A stretch of DNA of 64,000 bases from Serratia fonticola (lineage in GTDB: Bacteria; Pseudomonadota; Gammaproteobacteria; Enterobacterales; Enterobacteriaceae): contig NZ_CP011254.1 of NCBI RefSeq assembly GCF_001006005.1, forward strand, positions 4,960,001 to 5,024,000, written 5' to 3'. Positions 17,592-29,726 of this stretch are shown here, piece after piece. The notes below the pieces were generated by a model. The model was given only the letters and a program-made list of their open reading frames with translations. It did no database searches and had not been told where the DNA came from. Every line of letters starts with the position of its first letter. Within the stretch, counting starts at the first letter, position 1. The position numbers and the translations under genes are program-made.

Positions 17592-19010
17592 ATGTCTCGT
17601 ATTCCACAACAATTAACGTTTGGCGTAATCATTGGCAACCGTGGGTTTTTCCCGAGTTATTTAGTCGCAGAGGCTCGCAAACAGGCTGAAGCCCTGTTCT
17701 CCCGCCAGGGGATCAACACCATCATGTTAACCGACGGACAGACGCATCTGGGAGGTGTAGAAACCCGCCAGGATGCCAAAGTCTGTGCCGAACTTTTCCG
17801 CCAGCATCGCGATGCTATCCACGGAGTGGTTATCCTGCTACCCAACTTCGGCGATGAAAAGGCCGTCGCGGAAACCCTGCGTTTATCCGGTCTGGACGTT
17901 CCGGTGTTAATCCAGGCGCAAGAAGATAATCTTGATAAGATGGGCCTGGCGACCCGCCGCGATAGCTTCTGCGGCAAGATCTCACTGTGCAACAACCTGC
18001 GCCAATACGGCATTCCCTTTACGCTAACCACACAACATGTCTGCGCATTGAATAGCGAGATTTTTGCCGCCGATCTGCAACGTTTCGCTCAGATCTGCCG
18101 CGTCGTGAAATCCATGCAAGGCGTGCGCATCGGCGCGATAGGCGCACGTCCTGCCAGCTTTAATACCGTCCGCTACAGCGAAAAGCTGCTGGAGAAGATG
18201 GGCGTGGCGGTAGAAACCCTCGATCTGTCTGAAATATTCACCCGCATTAAGCACATCAGTGACAGCGATCTGCGAGTACAGGAAAAACTTGAGCTGTTGG
18301 TGGAGAATGCGGACGCCAAAGGCATTCCCAGCGACAAGCTCAACACCATGGCCAAATTGTTCGTGGTGATCAGCGAATGGGTGGCGGCGAATGATATTGA
18401 TACCACCGCAATCCAGTGCTGGACCTCGTTGCAGGAAAATCTGGGGATCAACGTTTGTTCGATCATGAGCGTGATGTCCGGGCAGTTAATGCCTAGCGCC
18501 TGTGAAGTGGATGTCATGGGCGCACTTTCCATGTACGCGTTGGCCAGTGCTTCGTTGAATCCGGCCTCAATTGCCGACTGGAACAATAACTTCGGCGACG
18601 ACCGTAACAAATGTGTGCTGTTCCACTGCGGTAACTTTGCCAGCAGCAGCCTTGAATCACCGGCGATGGGCACCGCCGATATCATCGGCACCACGGTCGG
18701 TAAAGAAAATACCTGTGGTGCCGTGCATGGCAGGATGAAAAGCGGCCCGCTCACCTATTTCCGTCTGTCATCCGATGATTTTACCGGCGAAGTCAAAGCC
18801 TACGTGGGCGAAGGCCAATCGGTGGACGATCCTCTCGATACCGTAGGCTGTCGTGCCGTTATTGAAGTACCGCATCTCGAAAATCTGCTGGCGTGGATCT
18901 GCAACAATGGTTTTGAACATCATGTGGCAATGAATCATTCGGCAACCGGTGCGGTGCTACATGAGGCATTCAACAAATATCTGGGCGTAAATTGTTATCA
19001 GCATCGCTAA
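17592..19010 (+). CDS. L-fucose/L-arabinose isomerase-like sugar isomerase
   Basis: 472 residues. The two-domain fold of the fucose/arabinose isomerase superfamily is indicated by an N-terminal Rossmann-like part (GVIIGNRGFFP; VVILLPNFGDEKAV; VPVLIQAQEDNLDKMG) and a C-terminal catalytic part with IQCWTSLQENLGINVC, the metal-ligand-type ACEVDVMGALSMYAL, and late histidines (HHVAMNHSATG). GGAG lies 7 nt before the ATG. It would interconvert an aldose and a ketose as the first catabolic step. D-apiose to apulose is the pathway-based guess; other pentoses or deoxy sugars remain possible. Last gene of the island. Confidence 0.85.
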   Translation: MSRIPQQLTFGVIIGNRGFFPSYLVAEARKQAEALFSRQGINTIMLTDGQTHLGGVETRQDAKVCAELFRQHRDAIHGVVILLPNFGDEKAVAETLRLSGLDVPVLIQAQEDNLDKMGLATRRDSFCGKISLCNNLRQYGIPFTLTTQHVCALNSEIFAADLQRFAQICRVVKSMQGVRIGAIGARPASFNTVRYSEKLLEKMGVAVETLDLSEIFTRIKHISDSDLRVQEKLELLVENADAKGIPSDKLNTMAKLFVVISEWVAANDIDTTAIQCWTSLQENLGINVCSIMSVMSGQLMPSACEVDVMGALSMYALASASLNPASIADWNNNFGDDRNKCVLFHCGNFASSSLESPAMGTADIIGTTVGKENTCGAVHGRMKSGPLTYFRLSSDDFTGEVKAYVGEGQSVDDPLDTVGCRAVIEVPHLENLLAWICNNGFEHHVAMNHSATGAVLHEAFNKYLGVNCYQHR

Positions 19011-19024
19011 TCAAGTAATCAATA

Positions 19025-19048
19025 CAGGTGCCTGAATACAGGCACCTG
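19025..19048. terminator. Perfect 10-bp stem-loop at the island/backbone junction
   Basis: CAGGTGCCTG-AATA-CAGGCACCTG lies between the isomerase stop (19010) and the pgpB stop (19053), two convergent genes. The stem is perfect, but neither strand has a good U-run. Confidence 0.6.
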
Positions 19049-19052
19049 AAAA

Positions 19053-19817
19053 TTACTGCTCGCGTTCTCGCTCGCCGATTTCCTGCTGCTCCTGCGGTGG
19101 AATGGTAAGTGGCCCAAACCAACGCTGAGTCAGCCAACTGGCCAGGGTAACCAGCAGCCAGCTAATGACAATCGCCATCGCCAGATCCCGCGGCCAATGC
19201 ATACCGAGCATCAGGCGGCTCGCCATCACGCCAAACGCCCAAATCATCAACACCGCTACGGTTTTATAATGCCGCCGCGGCCACAACAGCCCGACCCCCA
19301 GCAATGCCCACATAGCGGCAAACATCGTGTGGCCTGAAGGGAACGAGAAGCCGGTTTCAAACTGCCAGTGTTTGCTCAACCATTCAGGCACCAGCGCCTG
19401 GTCCAGCAACTGCTCTTTGACCAGAGCGCTACGTTGCTTCCTGTCCAACGAGTAGAAGTATTTTTCATCAATCTGATGGGTCGACTCCAGCCACACGACA
19501 AACGGCCGCGGTGCCTGGACCTGCTCTTTGATGGAAGATTTGACCGCCTGGCCAATCCCGATCGCCGCAGACAACAGGATGAACAACCCCACCGCCGGTT
19601 TCAGCCGAAAACGCAGACACCACAGAAACCAGGCCGACAGGATCAGGCTAGTGAGGATACCCCAGGGCGCAGTGACAGTCTCCGTCACCCAGAACAGCGC
19701 TTTTAACAGGCCGTCATTACCACCGGGTTGCCAGTGCCAGCCAAAAAGCCAGACCGCCAGCGGCAACAACATCAGCACAATCGCTCCGCCCGCCGTGCGT
19801 TTTGCTATCTTTAACAT
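19053..19817 (-). CDS. pgpB: Phosphatidylglycerophosphatase B
   Basis: 254 residues, as E. coli PgpB. An integral membrane PAP2 phosphatase with about six helices. The three-part active site is visible: KEQVQAPRPF (KX6RP type), PSGHTMFAA and SRLMLGMHWPRDL (SRX5HX3D). It dephosphorylates phosphatidylglycerol phosphate, diacylglycerol pyrophosphate and undecaprenyl pyrophosphate at the membrane. It ends with a charged tail (EEQQEIGEREREQ type). It lies beside ribA, divergently transcribed, as in other enterobacteria; the sugar island separates it from lapAB, its usual neighbours. Confidence 0.93.
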   Translation of the reverse strand: MLKIAKRTAGGAIVLMLLPLAVWLFGWHWQPGGNDGLLKALFWVTETVTAPWGILTSLILSAWFLWCLRFRLKPAVGLFILLSAAIGIGQAVKSSIKEQVQAPRPFVVWLESTHQIDEKYFYSLDRKQRSALVKEQLLDQALVPEWLSKHWQFETGFSFPSGHTMFAAMWALLGVGLLWPRRHYKTVAVLMIWAFGVMASRLMLGMHWPRDLAMAIVISWLLVTLASWLTQRWFGPLTIPPQEQQEIGEREREQ

Positions 19818-20094
19818 CCCATTATCCTTCCACTGTGGTTAACCCGCAGTGTAACAATCTTGCGAACTCAGCAAAACAAGAGAAATTAGATAGATAACTG
19901 GCCTATTGCAACAATAGGAGCGGTAAAACGCCATATGCTGCTTTGCTGAGCACCGCTCGGCGACAAGTTATGGCAAAATAGCCGGTAAAGAATGAAATAG
20001 CGATCGTCGCCGTCTGTTTTAATGCTGGTCAGTCCCCTGTTCCAGTCGTAGGATGCACGCAGCGATTTGACAGGTAGTGTTTTTGGAGAGTGAC

Positions 20095-20688
20095 ATGCAG
20101 CTTAAACGTGTGGCGGAAGCCAAACTGCCAACACCATGGGGTGATTTTCTGATGGTGGGGTTCGAAGAACTGGCCACCGGGCAGGATCATCTGGCACTGG
20201 TTTTCGGCGATATTACCGGTGAAACACCGGTCCTCTCACGGGTTCATTCCGAATGTCTGACCGGTGATGCGCTGTTCAGCCTGCGCTGTGACTGCGGTTT
20301 TCAACTGGAAGCCGCATTGGAACAGATCGCCGAGGAAGGCCGTGGCATTCTGCTGTATCACCGCCAGGAAGGCCGTAATATCGGTCTGTTGAACAAGATA
20401 CGCGCCTATGCCTTGCAGGATAAAGGGGCGGATACGGTGGAAGCCAACCATCAGCTAGGCTTTGCCGCCGATGAGCGAGACTTCACCCTGTGCGCCGATA
20501 TGTTCAAACTGCTGGGGGTAGATGCGGTGCGCCTGCTGACCAATAACCCGAAGAAGGTCGAGATCCTGAGCGAAGCGGGCATTAATATCTCCGAGCGCGT
20601 GCCGTTGATCGTTGGCCGTAATCCGAAGAACGAACGTTATCTGGCCACCAAGGCCGCTAAAATGGGCCACTTGCTGGACAAAAAATAA
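20095..20688 (+). CDS. ribA: GTP cyclohydrolase II
   Basis: 197 residues (E. coli 196). First step of riboflavin synthesis: GTP to 2,5-diamino-6-ribosylamino-pyrimidinone phosphate, formate and pyrophosphate. The zinc site is [17 protein letters not shown] (three Cys), and [15 protein letters not shown] contains the catalytic Arg/Tyr region. The ATG at 20095 is chosen because GGAGAG precedes it by 6 nt and the protein then begins [16 protein letters not shown] as in E. coli; an upstream TTG at 20077 only adds six residues. No FMN riboswitch was seen upstream. Confidence 0.96.
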   Translation: MQLKRVAEAKLPTPWGDFLMVGFEELATGQDHLALVFGDITGETPVLSRVHSECLTGDALFSLRCDCGFQLEAALEQIAEEGRGILLYHRQEGRNIGLLNKIRAYALQDKGADTVEANHQLGFAADERDFTLCADMFKLLGVDAVRLLTNNPKKVEILSEAGINISERVPLIVGRNPKNERYLATKAAKMGHLLDKK

Positions 20689-20693
20689 GAATA

Positions 20694-20713
20694 AGGGCGC
20701 CTTTTGGCGCCCT
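20694..20713. terminator. Bidirectional terminator ribA/acnA
   Basis: AGGGCGCC-TTTT-GGCGCCCT, an 8-bp perfect stem, followed by CGTTTTC on the plus strand and by TTATTCTTATTTTTT on the minus strand. It lies between convergent ribA and acnA. Confidence 0.8.
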
Positions 20714-20721
20714 CGTTTTCT

Positions 20722-23394
20722 CTACAGCATTTTACGGATAACGTAGTGCAGGATGCCATCGTTCTGGTAATAAGTCAGCTCATTGCCGGTATCAATGCGG
20801 CAACGGGTGTTCACCACCACCTGCCGGCCATCGGCATAGGTGATATTGACCGGTACCGTCTGGCCGGGTTGCAACGCCTGCAAACCACTCACGTCGATCA
20901 GTTCCTCCCCCGTCAAACCCAGCGTTTTGCGCGTTATACCCTGCGGGAATTCCAGCGGCAAGATACCCATACCGATAAGGTTGGAACGGTGGATGCGCTC
21001 AAAGGATTCGGCGATCACCACTCGCACCCCCAATAAACGCGGGCCTTTGGCTGCCCAGTCACGGCTGGAGCCGGAGCCATACTCTTTACCAGCGATCACC
21101 GCCAGTGGCACCTGCTCCTGCTGATACTGCATGGCGGCATCATAGATCGCCATCTGATTCTGCGAAGGCAGATGGCGGGTATAGCCGCCCTCCACACCCG
21201 GAACCATTTCGTTACGGATACGGATGTTGGCGAAGGTGCCCCGCATCATCACTTCATGGTTACCGCGGCGCGAACCGTAAGAGTTGAACTCTTTCACCTC
21301 GACACCACGTTCACTCAGGTAGCGCCCCGCCGGGCTGTCACGCTTGATGTTGCCCGCAGGCGAGATATGGTCAGTGGTCACCGAGTCTGCCAGGATTGCC
21401 AGAATACGCGCGCCGTGAATGTCCTGCACCGGATCCGGTTGCGCTTTCATGGTACTGAAGAATGGCGGATGGCGAATATAGGTAGAGTCAGCTTGCCATT
21501 CGTAGGTCGCGGAACCGGTCACCTGGATCGCTTGCCAACTGGCGTCGCCATCAAACACGGCACCGTATTCCTTATGGAACATTTCGGTGCTGACCTCGGC
21601 CACGGCTTGGGCAATCTCCTGGCTGGTAGGCCAGATATCCTTCAGATAAACCGGTTTCCCGTCGCGACCTACGCCCAACGCATCTTTGGTCAGATCAACC
21701 TTCATGTTACCTGCCAGCGCATAGGCAACCACCAGTGGCGGCGAAGCCAGCCAGTTGGTTTTTACCAGCGGGTGGATACGCCCTTCAAAGTTACGGTTAC
21801 CGGACAGCACAGCGCCTACGGTAAGATCCCCTTCCTTGATCGCTTGCTCAATCGGCTCGGGCAACGGGCCAGAGTTACCAATACAGGTCGTACAACCGTA
21901 GCCAACCAGGTTAAAGCCCAATTGCTCCAGATACGGCGTCAGTTTGGCGCGGTCAAAGTATTCGGTCACCACCTTGGAACCCGGTGCCAGTGAGGTTTTC
22001 ACCCAAGGCTTGGTCTTCAAACCCTTTTCAACGGCTTTTTTGGCCAACAGGCCAGCGGCCATCATCACGCTCGGGTTGGAGGTGTTGGTACAGGAGGTAA
22101 TGGCTGCGATCACCACCGCGCCGGTATTTAGCTCCAAGCTTTTGCCACCCAGCGTGAAACTTTTCACTTCCTGCTTATCTTTTTGACCGCCAATCTCCAA
22201 CTCGGTCGCGGCGGTGAATGCGGTTGGCACCTGCGGTAGCGCGACGCGGTCCTGCGGGCGTTTCGGCCCTGCCAGGCTGGCCTCAACCGTTGACATATCC
22301 AGCGACAGCGTGCTGGTAAACACCGGTTCATCGCCTGGATTACGCCACATCCCCTGTGCCTTGGCATAGGCTTCCACCAATGCGATCTGCTCAGCGCTAC
22401 GGCCACTTAACTGCAGGTAGCCCAACGTCACGTCATCCACCGGGAAGAAGCCACAGGTTGCCCCGAACTCTGGCGACATGTTGGCAATGGTTGCCCGATC
22501 CGCCAACGGCAAATCAGCCAGTCCATCACCATAAAACTCAACAAACTTGCCGACGACGCCGTGCTTACGCAGCATTTGGGTGACGGTCAGCACCAGGTCG
22601 GTGGCCGTAATACCCTCGGATAACTTACCGCTGAGTTTAAAACCCACCACATCCGGGATCAGCATGGAGACTGGCTGGCCCAGCATGGCAGCTTCGGCCT
22701 CAATACCGCCAACGCCCCAGCCTAGGATACCAAGACCGTTAATCATAGTGGTGTGGGAGTCGGTCCCCACCAGGGTATCGGGGTAAGCAATGCGTTGGCC
22801 ATTCTCTTCGGTATGCCAAACGGTTTGCCCCAGATACTCCAGGTTTACCTGATGGCAGATGCCGGTGCCGGGTGGCACCACGCGGAAGCGGTTGAAGGCC
22901 TTTTGCCCCCAGCGCAGGAAGGTGTAGCGTTCGTGGTTACGCTCCATTTCGATACGCACGTTTTCGCCAAAGGCGTCATCGTCGCCAAACTCATCGACAG
23001 TGACCGAGTGGTCAATAACCAGATCGACCGGTGACAGCGGATTCACCTGATCGACGTTCCCTCCCAGGCGCAGAACTGCCTCACGCATTGCCGCCAAATC
23101 CACCACGGCAGGCACACCGGTGAAGTCCTGCATCAACACCCGCGCCGGGCGATAAGCAATTTCGCGATCGGCATGGCCGGTTTGCAACCAACCTACGATC
23201 GCCTTCAGATCGTCAACCTGTACCGTATCACCATCCACATGGCGCAACAGGTTTTCCAGTAACACTTTCATCGATTTCGGCAGCCGGTCAATATCCCCTA
23301 ACTGTCTGGCCGCCAGTGGCAAACTGTAATAGTGATACTCACTACCCAGTGCTACCAGCTTATCCATACTCGTTTTACGAAGATCGGACGACAT
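20722..23394 (-). CDS. acnA: Aconitate hydratase A
   Basis: 890 residues (E. coli AcnA 891). Isomerises citrate and isocitrate in the TCA cycle; the A form is the stress- and stationary-phase enzyme and also binds RNA as apo-protein. The three [4Fe-4S] cysteines are in [10 protein letters not shown] and [17 protein letters not shown]; substrate-site segments include [22 protein letters not shown] and the C-terminal swivel domain [22 protein letters not shown] precedes the ATG. It lies downstream of cysB as in E. coli. In E. coli it is under SoxRS, Fur/RyhB and RpoS influence; sites were not mapped here. Confidence 0.97.
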   Translation of the reverse strand: MSSDLRKTSMDKLVALGSEYHYYSLPLAARQLGDIDRLPKSMKVLLENLLRHVDGDTVQVDDLKAIVGWLQTGHADREIAYRPARVLMQDFTGVPAVVDLAAMREAVLRLGGNVDQVNPLSPVDLVIDHSVTVDEFGDDDAFGENVRIEMERNHERYTFLRWGQKAFNRFRVVPPGTGICHQVNLEYLGQTVWHTEENGQRIAYPDTLVGTDSHTTMINGLGILGWGVGGIEAEAAMLGQPVSMLIPDVVGFKLSGKLSEGITATDLVLTVTQMLRKHGVVGKFVEFYGDGLADLPLADRATIANMSPEFGATCGFFPVDDVTLGYLQLSGRSAEQIALVEAYAKAQGMWRNPGDEPVFTSTLSLDMSTVEASLAGPKRPQDRVALPQVPTAFTAATELEIGGQKDKQEVKSFTLGGKSLELNTGAVVIAAITSCTNTSNPSVMMAAGLLAKKAVEKGLKTKPWVKTSLAPGSKVVTEYFDRAKLTPYLEQLGFNLVGYGCTTCIGNSGPLPEPIEQAIKEGDLTVGAVLSGNRNFEGRIHPLVKTNWLASPPLVVAYALAGNMKVDLTKDALGVGRDGKPVYLKDIWPTSQEIAQAVAEVSTEMFHKEYGAVFDGDASWQAIQVTGSATYEWQADSTYIRHPPFFSTMKAQPDPVQDIHGARILAILADSVTTDHISPAGNIKRDSPAGRYLSERGVEVKEFNSYGSRRGNHEVMMRGTFANIRIRNEMVPGVEGGYTRHLPSQNQMAIYDAAMQYQQEQVPLAVIAGKEYGSGSSRDWAAKGPRLLGVRVVIAESFERIHRSNLIGMGILPLEFPQGITRKTLGLTGEELIDVSGLQALQPGQTVPVNITYADGRQVVVNTRCRIDTGNELTYYQNDGILHYVIRKML

Positions 23395-23572
23395 AGCTCC
23401 TCCATTTTTTATTATGTCAAAACAGGGTGATTTCTGAGGTGTTATTTAAAGATAACACAAACGCCATGTAACGTTTTGATAACAACACGTATTGATCATA
23501 ACGATAGGCAAGAGCAATCAAAGGCGGGAAGCTACAGGTAGGTCAATGAGTTAGCAGGTATCAGATAGTGAA

Positions 23573-23592
23573 AAACCGCCCTTCGGCGGTTT
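23573..23592 (-). terminator. cysB terminator
   Basis: On the minus strand an AAACCGCC/GGCGGTTT stem with a 4-nt loop is followed by TTTTTCAC, 31 bp after the cysB stop: a standard intrinsic terminator that insulates acnA from cysB. The remaining part of the 228-bp cysB-acnA gap is the acnA promoter region. Confidence 0.85.
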
Positions 23593-23622
23593 AAATGATT
23601 TAATGCGGTTCAAGTTAACGGC

Positions 23623-24910
<1,288 letters not shown>

Positions 24911-24940
24911 AAAAAACCAGCTCAGTGAGCTGGTTTTTTT
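24911..24940 (-). terminator. topA terminator
   Basis: A 12-bp stem AAAACCAGCTCA...TGAGCTGGTTTT with a run of T on both strands, 20 bp beyond the topA stop. A strong intrinsic terminator, potentially bidirectional. Confidence 0.88.
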
Positions 24941-24960
24941 GGTGCTGCCTTGCAGCCGGG

Positions 24961-27570
24961 TTACTTCTTGCCTTCAACCCATTTGCCATCAACGAAGAAT
25001 GCGGACCAGCCGGTGGCCTTGCCGTCTTTCTCTGATGAGACATACTGCTGCTTGGTTTTACGGCTGAAGCGCACCATCGTCTTGTTGCCTTCGGGATCGG
25101 CCACCGGCGCATCGGCCAGATAGCTCAATTTCTCCGGCAAACGATCTTTGAAGCGCAGCAACTCTTCCACTAACGGCGCACGGGTTTCGCGCGATTTAGG
25201 GAAGGTGTTGGCCGCCAGGAACACGCCTGCCGCCCCATCACGCAACACAAAGTAGGCGTCCGATTTCTCGCACGGCAACTCAGGCAGCGGGACCGGATCC
25301 TCTTTCGGCGGCGCAACTTCACCGCTGCGCAGGATCTTACGGGTGTTCTTGCAGTTTTCGTTGGTGCAGCCCATGTACTTACCAAAGCGCCCCATTTTCA
25401 GGTGCATTTCGGAACCACATTTCTCACACTCAACGATCGGGCCGTCGTAACCTTTCAGGCGGAATTCGCCCTGCTCGATTTCGTAGCCGTCACAAGCCGG
25501 GTTGTTACCGCACACGTGCAGCTTGCGCTGGTTGTCGATCAGGTAGCTGTCCATCGCGGTGCCGCACTTCTGGCAGCGCTTACGGGCACGCAGGGCGTTG
25601 GTTTCTGCATCATCCCCTTCCAGGATGTTCAGCACTTCCGCTTCCGGCACCAGGTTGATGGTGGTTTTGCAGCGCTCTTTCGGCGTCAACGCATAACCGG
25701 AACAACCAAGGAACACGCCGGTACTGGCGGTGCGGATGCCCATCTTGCGGCCACAGGTCGGGCAGTCAATGCTGGTCATCACCATCTGGTTCGGGCGCAT
25801 ACCGCCCTCTTCAGGGTCTTTCTCGGCGGTTTCCAACTGCTCGCTGAATTCGGCAAAGAATTCGTCCAGCACTGCTTTCCATTCCGCCTGATTGTTGGCG
25901 ACCTGGTCCAGGCCATTTTCCATGCGTGCGGTGAAGTCGTAATTCATCAGCTCACGGAAGTTTTCTTCCAGGCGATCGGTGACGATCTCACCCATTTTTT
26001 CCGCGTAGAACCGGCGGCTCTCTACCCGCACATAACCACGATCCTGAATGGTCGAGATGATCGAGGCGTAGGTAGATGGACGGCCAATTCCGCGTTTTTC
26101 CAACTCTTTAACCAGTGAAGCTTCACTGTAACGTGCCGGTGGCTTGGTAAAGTGCTGGCTCGGGATCAGCTTTTGCAGATCCAGCTCGCTGCCCACTTCC
26201 ACAAACGGCAGAGTGCGATCTTCATCGCCCTTACGCAGCGCAGGCATCACCTTGGTCCAGCCATCGAAACGCAGAGTACGACCTTTGGCACGCAGCAGGA
26301 AGTCGTCGGCTTTCACCGTCAGCGTGGTGGAGTCGTATTGCGCTGGTGTCATCTGACAGGCGACAAACTGACGCCAGATCAGCTGATACAGTTTCTGCGC
26401 ATCCGCTTCCATATCTTTCAACTGTTCAGCCAATACGCTGACATCGGAAGGACGGATCGCTTCGTGCGCTTCCTGAGAGTTTTCTTTGCTGCTGTATTGG
26501 TTAGGCGCCTTCGGCAGGTACTTGTCGCCGAAGTTGTCACCGATATAACCGCGCACCATGTTGACCGCATCCTGGCTCAGGTTGGTGGAGTCGGTACGCA
26601 TGTAGGTGATATGACCGGCTTCATACAAACGCTGCGCCATCATCATGGTTTTCTTCACGCCGAAGCTCAGGCGGGTACTGGCAGCCTGTTGCAGCGTGGA
26701 GGTGATGAATGGTGCACCCGGTTTGCTGCTGGTTGGCTTGTCTTCACGATCCAGCACCGTATAACGGGCTTTTTCCAGCAGGTTAAGCGCGGCATGGGTC
26801 TGCTCACGGTTAACCGGTTTGAACGGCTTATCGTGGGCATGGGTGACTTCCATCTGCAGCGCGATTTCGCCTTTCGCCAGCAGATCGGCATGCAGTTCCC
26901 AGTACTCTTCGGGTACGAACGCCTTGATGTCGCGCTCACGCTCCACCACCAGCCGTACCGCAACGGACTGCACCCTGCCAGCGGACAGGCCACGAGCAAT
27001 TTTTTTCCACAGCAGTGGCGACACCATGTAGCCCACTACGCGGTCCATAAAGCGACGCGCCTGCTGTGCGTTGACACGATCGATATTCAGCTCGCCTGGC
27101 GCTTGGAACGCCTGCTGGATCGCGTTTTTGGTGATTTCGTTAAACACCACGCGGCTAAAGCGCTTGTCGTCACCACCGATCACTTCCCGCAGGTGCCAGG
27201 CGATGGCTTCCCCTTCGCGGTCAAGGTCGGTTGCGAGGTAAATGTGGTCAGCATTTTCGGCTAACGACTTTAACTCGGCGACCACTTTTTCCTTACCGGG
27301 CAAAATCTCATATTGCGCTTCCCACCCGTGGTAAGGATCGACGCCCATGCGATTGACCAGCGCGGTCTTTTCATCTTTCTTGACTTTCTTTTTGGCTTTG
27401 TCTTTGGTTTTGTCTTCGGTTGACTCAGCGCTCTTTTTGCTAGCTGAGCCACTGGTCGGCAAATCACGGATATGACCGACGCTGGACTTCACCACGTAGT
27501 CATTACCTAAATATTTATTAATAGTTTTGGCTTTTGCCGGGGACTCAACTATTACGAGAGCTTTGCCCAT
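24961..27570 (-). CDS. topA: DNA topoisomerase I
   Basis: 869 residues (E. coli 865). Relaxes negative supercoils. Toprim domain at the N-terminus ([35 protein letters not shown] with the DxD-type Mg site), catalytic tyrosine in [12 protein letters not shown] (about residue 325), and three C-terminal Cys4 zinc motifs (CPTCGRKM..., CQKCGTAM..., CEKCGSEM...) plus two zinc-less ribbon domains. A Lys/Asp/Ser-rich insert (about 44-66, [18 protein letters not shown]) lies in the Toprim region as in E. coli. The upstream 426 bp will contain the supercoil-sensitive promoters. Confidence 0.98.
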   Translation of the reverse strand: MGKALVIVESPAKAKTINKYLGNDYVVKSSVGHIRDLPTSGSASKKSAESTEDKTKDKAKKKVKKDEKTALVNRMGVDPYHGWEAQYEILPGKEKVVAELKSLAENADHIYLATDLDREGEAIAWHLREVIGGDDKRFSRVVFNEITKNAIQQAFQAPGELNIDRVNAQQARRFMDRVVGYMVSPLLWKKIARGLSAGRVQSVAVRLVVERERDIKAFVPEEYWELHADLLAKGEIALQMEVTHAHDKPFKPVNREQTHAALNLLEKARYTVLDREDKPTSSKPGAPFITSTLQQAASTRLSFGVKKTMMMAQRLYEAGHITYMRTDSTNLSQDAVNMVRGYIGDNFGDKYLPKAPNQYSSKENSQEAHEAIRPSDVSVLAEQLKDMEADAQKLYQLIWRQFVACQMTPAQYDSTTLTVKADDFLLRAKGRTLRFDGWTKVMPALRKGDEDRTLPFVEVGSELDLQKLIPSQHFTKPPARYSEASLVKELEKRGIGRPSTYASIISTIQDRGYVRVESRRFYAEKMGEIVTDRLEENFRELMNYDFTARMENGLDQVANNQAEWKAVLDEFFAEFSEQLETAEKDPEEGGMRPNQMVMTSIDCPTCGRKMGIRTASTGVFLGCSGYALTPKERCKTTINLVPEAEVLNILEGDDAETNALRARKRCQKCGTAMDSYLIDNQRKLHVCGNNPACDGYEIEQGEFRLKGYDGPIVECEKCGSEMHLKMGRFGKYMGCTNENCKNTRKILRSGEVAPPKEDPVPLPELPCEKSDAYFVLRDGAAGVFLAANTFPKSRETRAPLVEELLRFKDRLPEKLSYLADAPVADPEGNKTMVRFSRKTKQQYVSSEKDGKATGWSAFFVDGKWVEGKK

Positions 27571-27996
27571 AATTACCTTTACCTGAATTTAATACTTCTA
27601 AAAAGAAGCCATTTGTCTCGCCGTACCGCGGCAATTCGTATCTCTTATTTATATTGCGGTACTCTGGCAAGAGATCAACCTGTTTTTTTCTAATGGTTGC
27701 CTAACTGGTCAACCTGAACGCATTTAGCCAGCCTAACCTGTTCACGCCGAACCCCAGAGGCCAGGCCAGCTATGACCTGCGTTGAGCGTAAACAAATCCT
27801 TCCACCGGAAGCCGCAAAATCCCACACTCTACCTGATAACAAACGCGACGCAACTTAATTAGCGCGGAAAACCTCATTTCACCTCGGACGGTCAAATCAC
27901 TGGCCGTCCAGACGGCAATTAAACCTTAGCTGGTTTGCGGACAAACGCGAACCCGCGCTAGAATACGTTCAGAATTTTCGCTTGCAGGAGAAATAA
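27571..27996. other. Intergenic region topA-yciN (divergent promoters)
   Basis: 426 bp without a credible gene. It holds the topA promoter(s) (minus) and the yciN promoter (plus). One dyad, GGACGG/CCGTCC (27886-27909), lies about 90 bp before yciN. Individual promoters could not be assigned with confidence. Confidence 0.5.
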
Positions 27997-28248
27997 ATGC
28001 GTAACAACACTCAACCCATCGAACGAGCAGATCTGCTTACTGAAGCAAATAACATCATCCGCCAACACGAAGATTATATGCACGGCATGGTGGCCACCGA
28101 CGTTGAGCAGAAAGGCAGCGTGTTGGTTTTCCGCGGCGAGTTCTTTTTAGATCCCGAGGGGCTGCCAACGGCAAAAACCACCGCCGTATTTAATATGTTT
28201 AAGCACCTGGCCCATGTGCTTTCCGAGAAATATCATCTGGTGGGTTAA
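27997..28248 (+). CDS. yciN: Conserved small protein YciN
   Basis: 83 residues, as E. coli YciN, a DUF2498 family member of unknown function. It is acidic and mainly alpha/beta with no membrane segment. Motifs visible: [19 protein letters not shown] and [33 protein letters not shown] precedes the ATG by 6 nt. Its position between topA and sohB is conserved in enterobacteria. Confidence 0.9.
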   Translation: MRNNTQPIERADLLTEANNIIRQHEDYMHGMVATDVEQKGSVLVFRGEFFLDPEGLPTAKTTAVFNMFKHLAHVLSEKYHLVG

Positions 28249-28257
28249 CCATTAAAA

Positions 28258-28277
28258 ACGGGGCCATCTGGCCCCGT
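28258..28277 (-). terminator. sohB/yciN convergent terminator
   Basis: ACGGGGCC-ATCT-GGCCCCGT is followed on the minus strand by TTTTTAATGG, giving a good sohB terminator; on the plus strand the U-run is missing, so for yciN it is weaker. Confidence 0.8.
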
Positions 28278-28297
28278 GTAATCATAGCCTTGCTGGC

Positions 28298-29344
28298 TTA
28301 CAACAGCGGTTTCTCACCGCGTTGCCACCAGCGTAACAGCAGACGATCGGCGCTCTCCGCCGCACTGCCGGTAAAGCGGTCGATCAGGCGTTTACGGCGA
28401 GCATAGCGCACCCCTACCACCTCATGATTTTCCATCTCGGCAATCAGCAGATCGTCACTGGTGCCGACCGCGTCAACCAGCCCTTTATCTTTCGCCTGAG
28501 TGCCATACCAATGCTCACCGGTCGCGACCTCTTCGATAGCTAATGAAGGGCGTTGCTGATGAACAAACTGTTTGAACAACTCGTGGGTTTCGTTCAGATC
28601 TTCACGGAATTTTTCCCGCCCTTGTTCGGTATTCTCACCAAACAGGGTCAAGGTGCGTTTGAACTGGCCAGCGGTGTGCAATTCCACATCGATGTTGCTC
28701 TTTTGCAGCAAGCGATGGAAGTTGGGGATCTGCGCAACCACGCCGATCGACCCAATGATGGCAAACGGGGCTGCCACAATGCGGTCGGCAACGCAGGCCA
28801 TCATGTAACCGCCGCTAGCCGCGACCTTATCCACCGCCACCGTCAGGCGGATACCGCCCTTGCGCAGGCGCTCCAGTTGCGACGCTGCCAGACCATAACC
28901 GTGCACCACCCCACCAGGGCTCTCCAAACGCAGCAACACCTCGTCTTTGGCCGTCGCTACCGCCAACACGGCAGAGATTTCTTCACGCAGTGAGCTGACC
29001 TCATGGGCATCCATGCTGCCCTTGAAATCCAACACATACAGGCAAGGTTTGACTGCCTCTACCGCACCGGCCTTGGCACGCTGCTTTTTCAGCTTGTCAT
29101 CGGCCTTGTTCTGCTTTTTGAACTGCTTGCTCCAGGCCTTCTGCTCAGCCTCCCCCATGCGGGCAAGGCGCATTTCCCGTTGCATTTCACGATATTGCTC
29201 ACCCAGGTCGGTAAGCTGTAGTTCCCCTTTCTGCTGGCTCTTGCGCTGCCCAAGGCTCACCGCCAGTAACGCCAGCGCGGCAATAGCAATCACCACCGTG
29301 GCGACTTTGGCCAGAAAAAGGCCATAAACAGATATAAACTCCAC
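28298..29344 (-). CDS. sohB: Inner-membrane peptidase SohB
   Basis: 348 residues (E. coli 349). An S49-family (signal peptide peptidase A-like) serine protease anchored by an N-terminal membrane helix (about 8-30). The catalytic Ser lies in DKVAASGGYMMACVAD and the family Lys in AGQFKRTLTLFGENTEQGREKF. A charged Lys-rich linker (about 65-95) follows the membrane helix. The start is GTG at 29344, supported by AAGGCGG upstream and by agreement with the E. coli N-terminus (M-E-x-x-S-x-YGLFLAK). It was originally found as a multicopy suppressor of a degP (htrA) mutant. Confidence 0.94.
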   Translation of the reverse strand: MEFISVYGLFLAKVATVVIAIAALALLAVSLGQRKSQQKGELQLTDLGEQYREMQREMRLARMGEAEQKAWSKQFKKQNKADDKLKKQRAKAGAVEAVKPCLYVLDFKGSMDAHEVSSLREEISAVLAVATAKDEVLLRLESPGGVVHGYGLAASQLERLRKGGIRLTVAVDKVAASGGYMMACVADRIVAAPFAIIGSIGVVAQIPNFHRLLQKSNIDVELHTAGQFKRTLTLFGENTEQGREKFREDLNETHELFKQFVHQQRPSLAIEEVATGEHWYGTQAKDKGLVDAVGTSDDLLIAEMENHEVVGVRYARRKRLIDRFTGSAAESADRLLLRWWQRGEKPLL

Positions 29345-29726
29345 AGATACCGCCTTTATTTACAGTTTGTTAGTGTGATCCCGTTCATTTTAGCCAATCG
29401 CCACCAAGGCTGTCGCGCCTAAATGAAAATTCAGATGGATGAACGGCTCAGCATGCTGCGCACCTACGTGCTATGGGGTTGCCCGCATCGATAACCAAGC
29501 CGCTATTGTACCGTTTTTGTTACAAAAGAATGCCGTTTCTGTAGGTTACTCATTGAAAATGCGATCCATTTCAGGCATATAACAGACATTATTCATTAAA
29601 TTACTGACAAAAATTCGCAGCGGATCGCCATTGTGGTTGAGCAACCCTGCTCCTGCCAGCGATCCGCAATCCACCCAAGCTCCCAGCCATAGCGCGGGAG
29701 CCGCCAACCAGGCGCGAGGAACTATT
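29345..29726. promoter_or_regulatory. sohB-yciK intergenic region with a structured yciK leader
   Basis: 382 bp between divergent genes. About 29345-29600 is promoter DNA for both; CATATAAC (29575-29582) is a plausible -10 for yciK. Downstream lie two strong stem-loops: a long one, GCGGATCGC (29620-29628) pairing with GCGATCCGC (29659-29667), enclosing an inner GGTTG-AG-CAACC; and a second, GCTCCC (29679-29684) with GGGAGC (29696-29701), just before the ribosome site AGGA. No B12-box was found, so a cobalamin riboswitch is not claimed. Confidence 0.55.

Noticed and set aside
21172..21993. 273-codon plus-strand frame inside acnA
   Set aside because: Antisense shadow of acnA with no family similarity and no ribosome site.
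25402..27264. Long open frames (238 and 370 codons) on the plus strand over topA
   Set aside because: They are antisense shadows of the GC-rich topA gene; no recognisable domains, and topA itself is certain.
29631..29726. N-terminal extension of YciK by 32 residues
   Set aside because: Low-complexity Ala/Ser/Pro residues with no match to YciK; the stretch forms stem-loops and a GTG with a good ribosome site follows at 29727.
29600..29726. Cobalamin riboswitch before yciK-btuR
   Set aside because: No B12-box-like sequence or the expected length of about 200 nt was found, so only an unnamed structured leader is reported.
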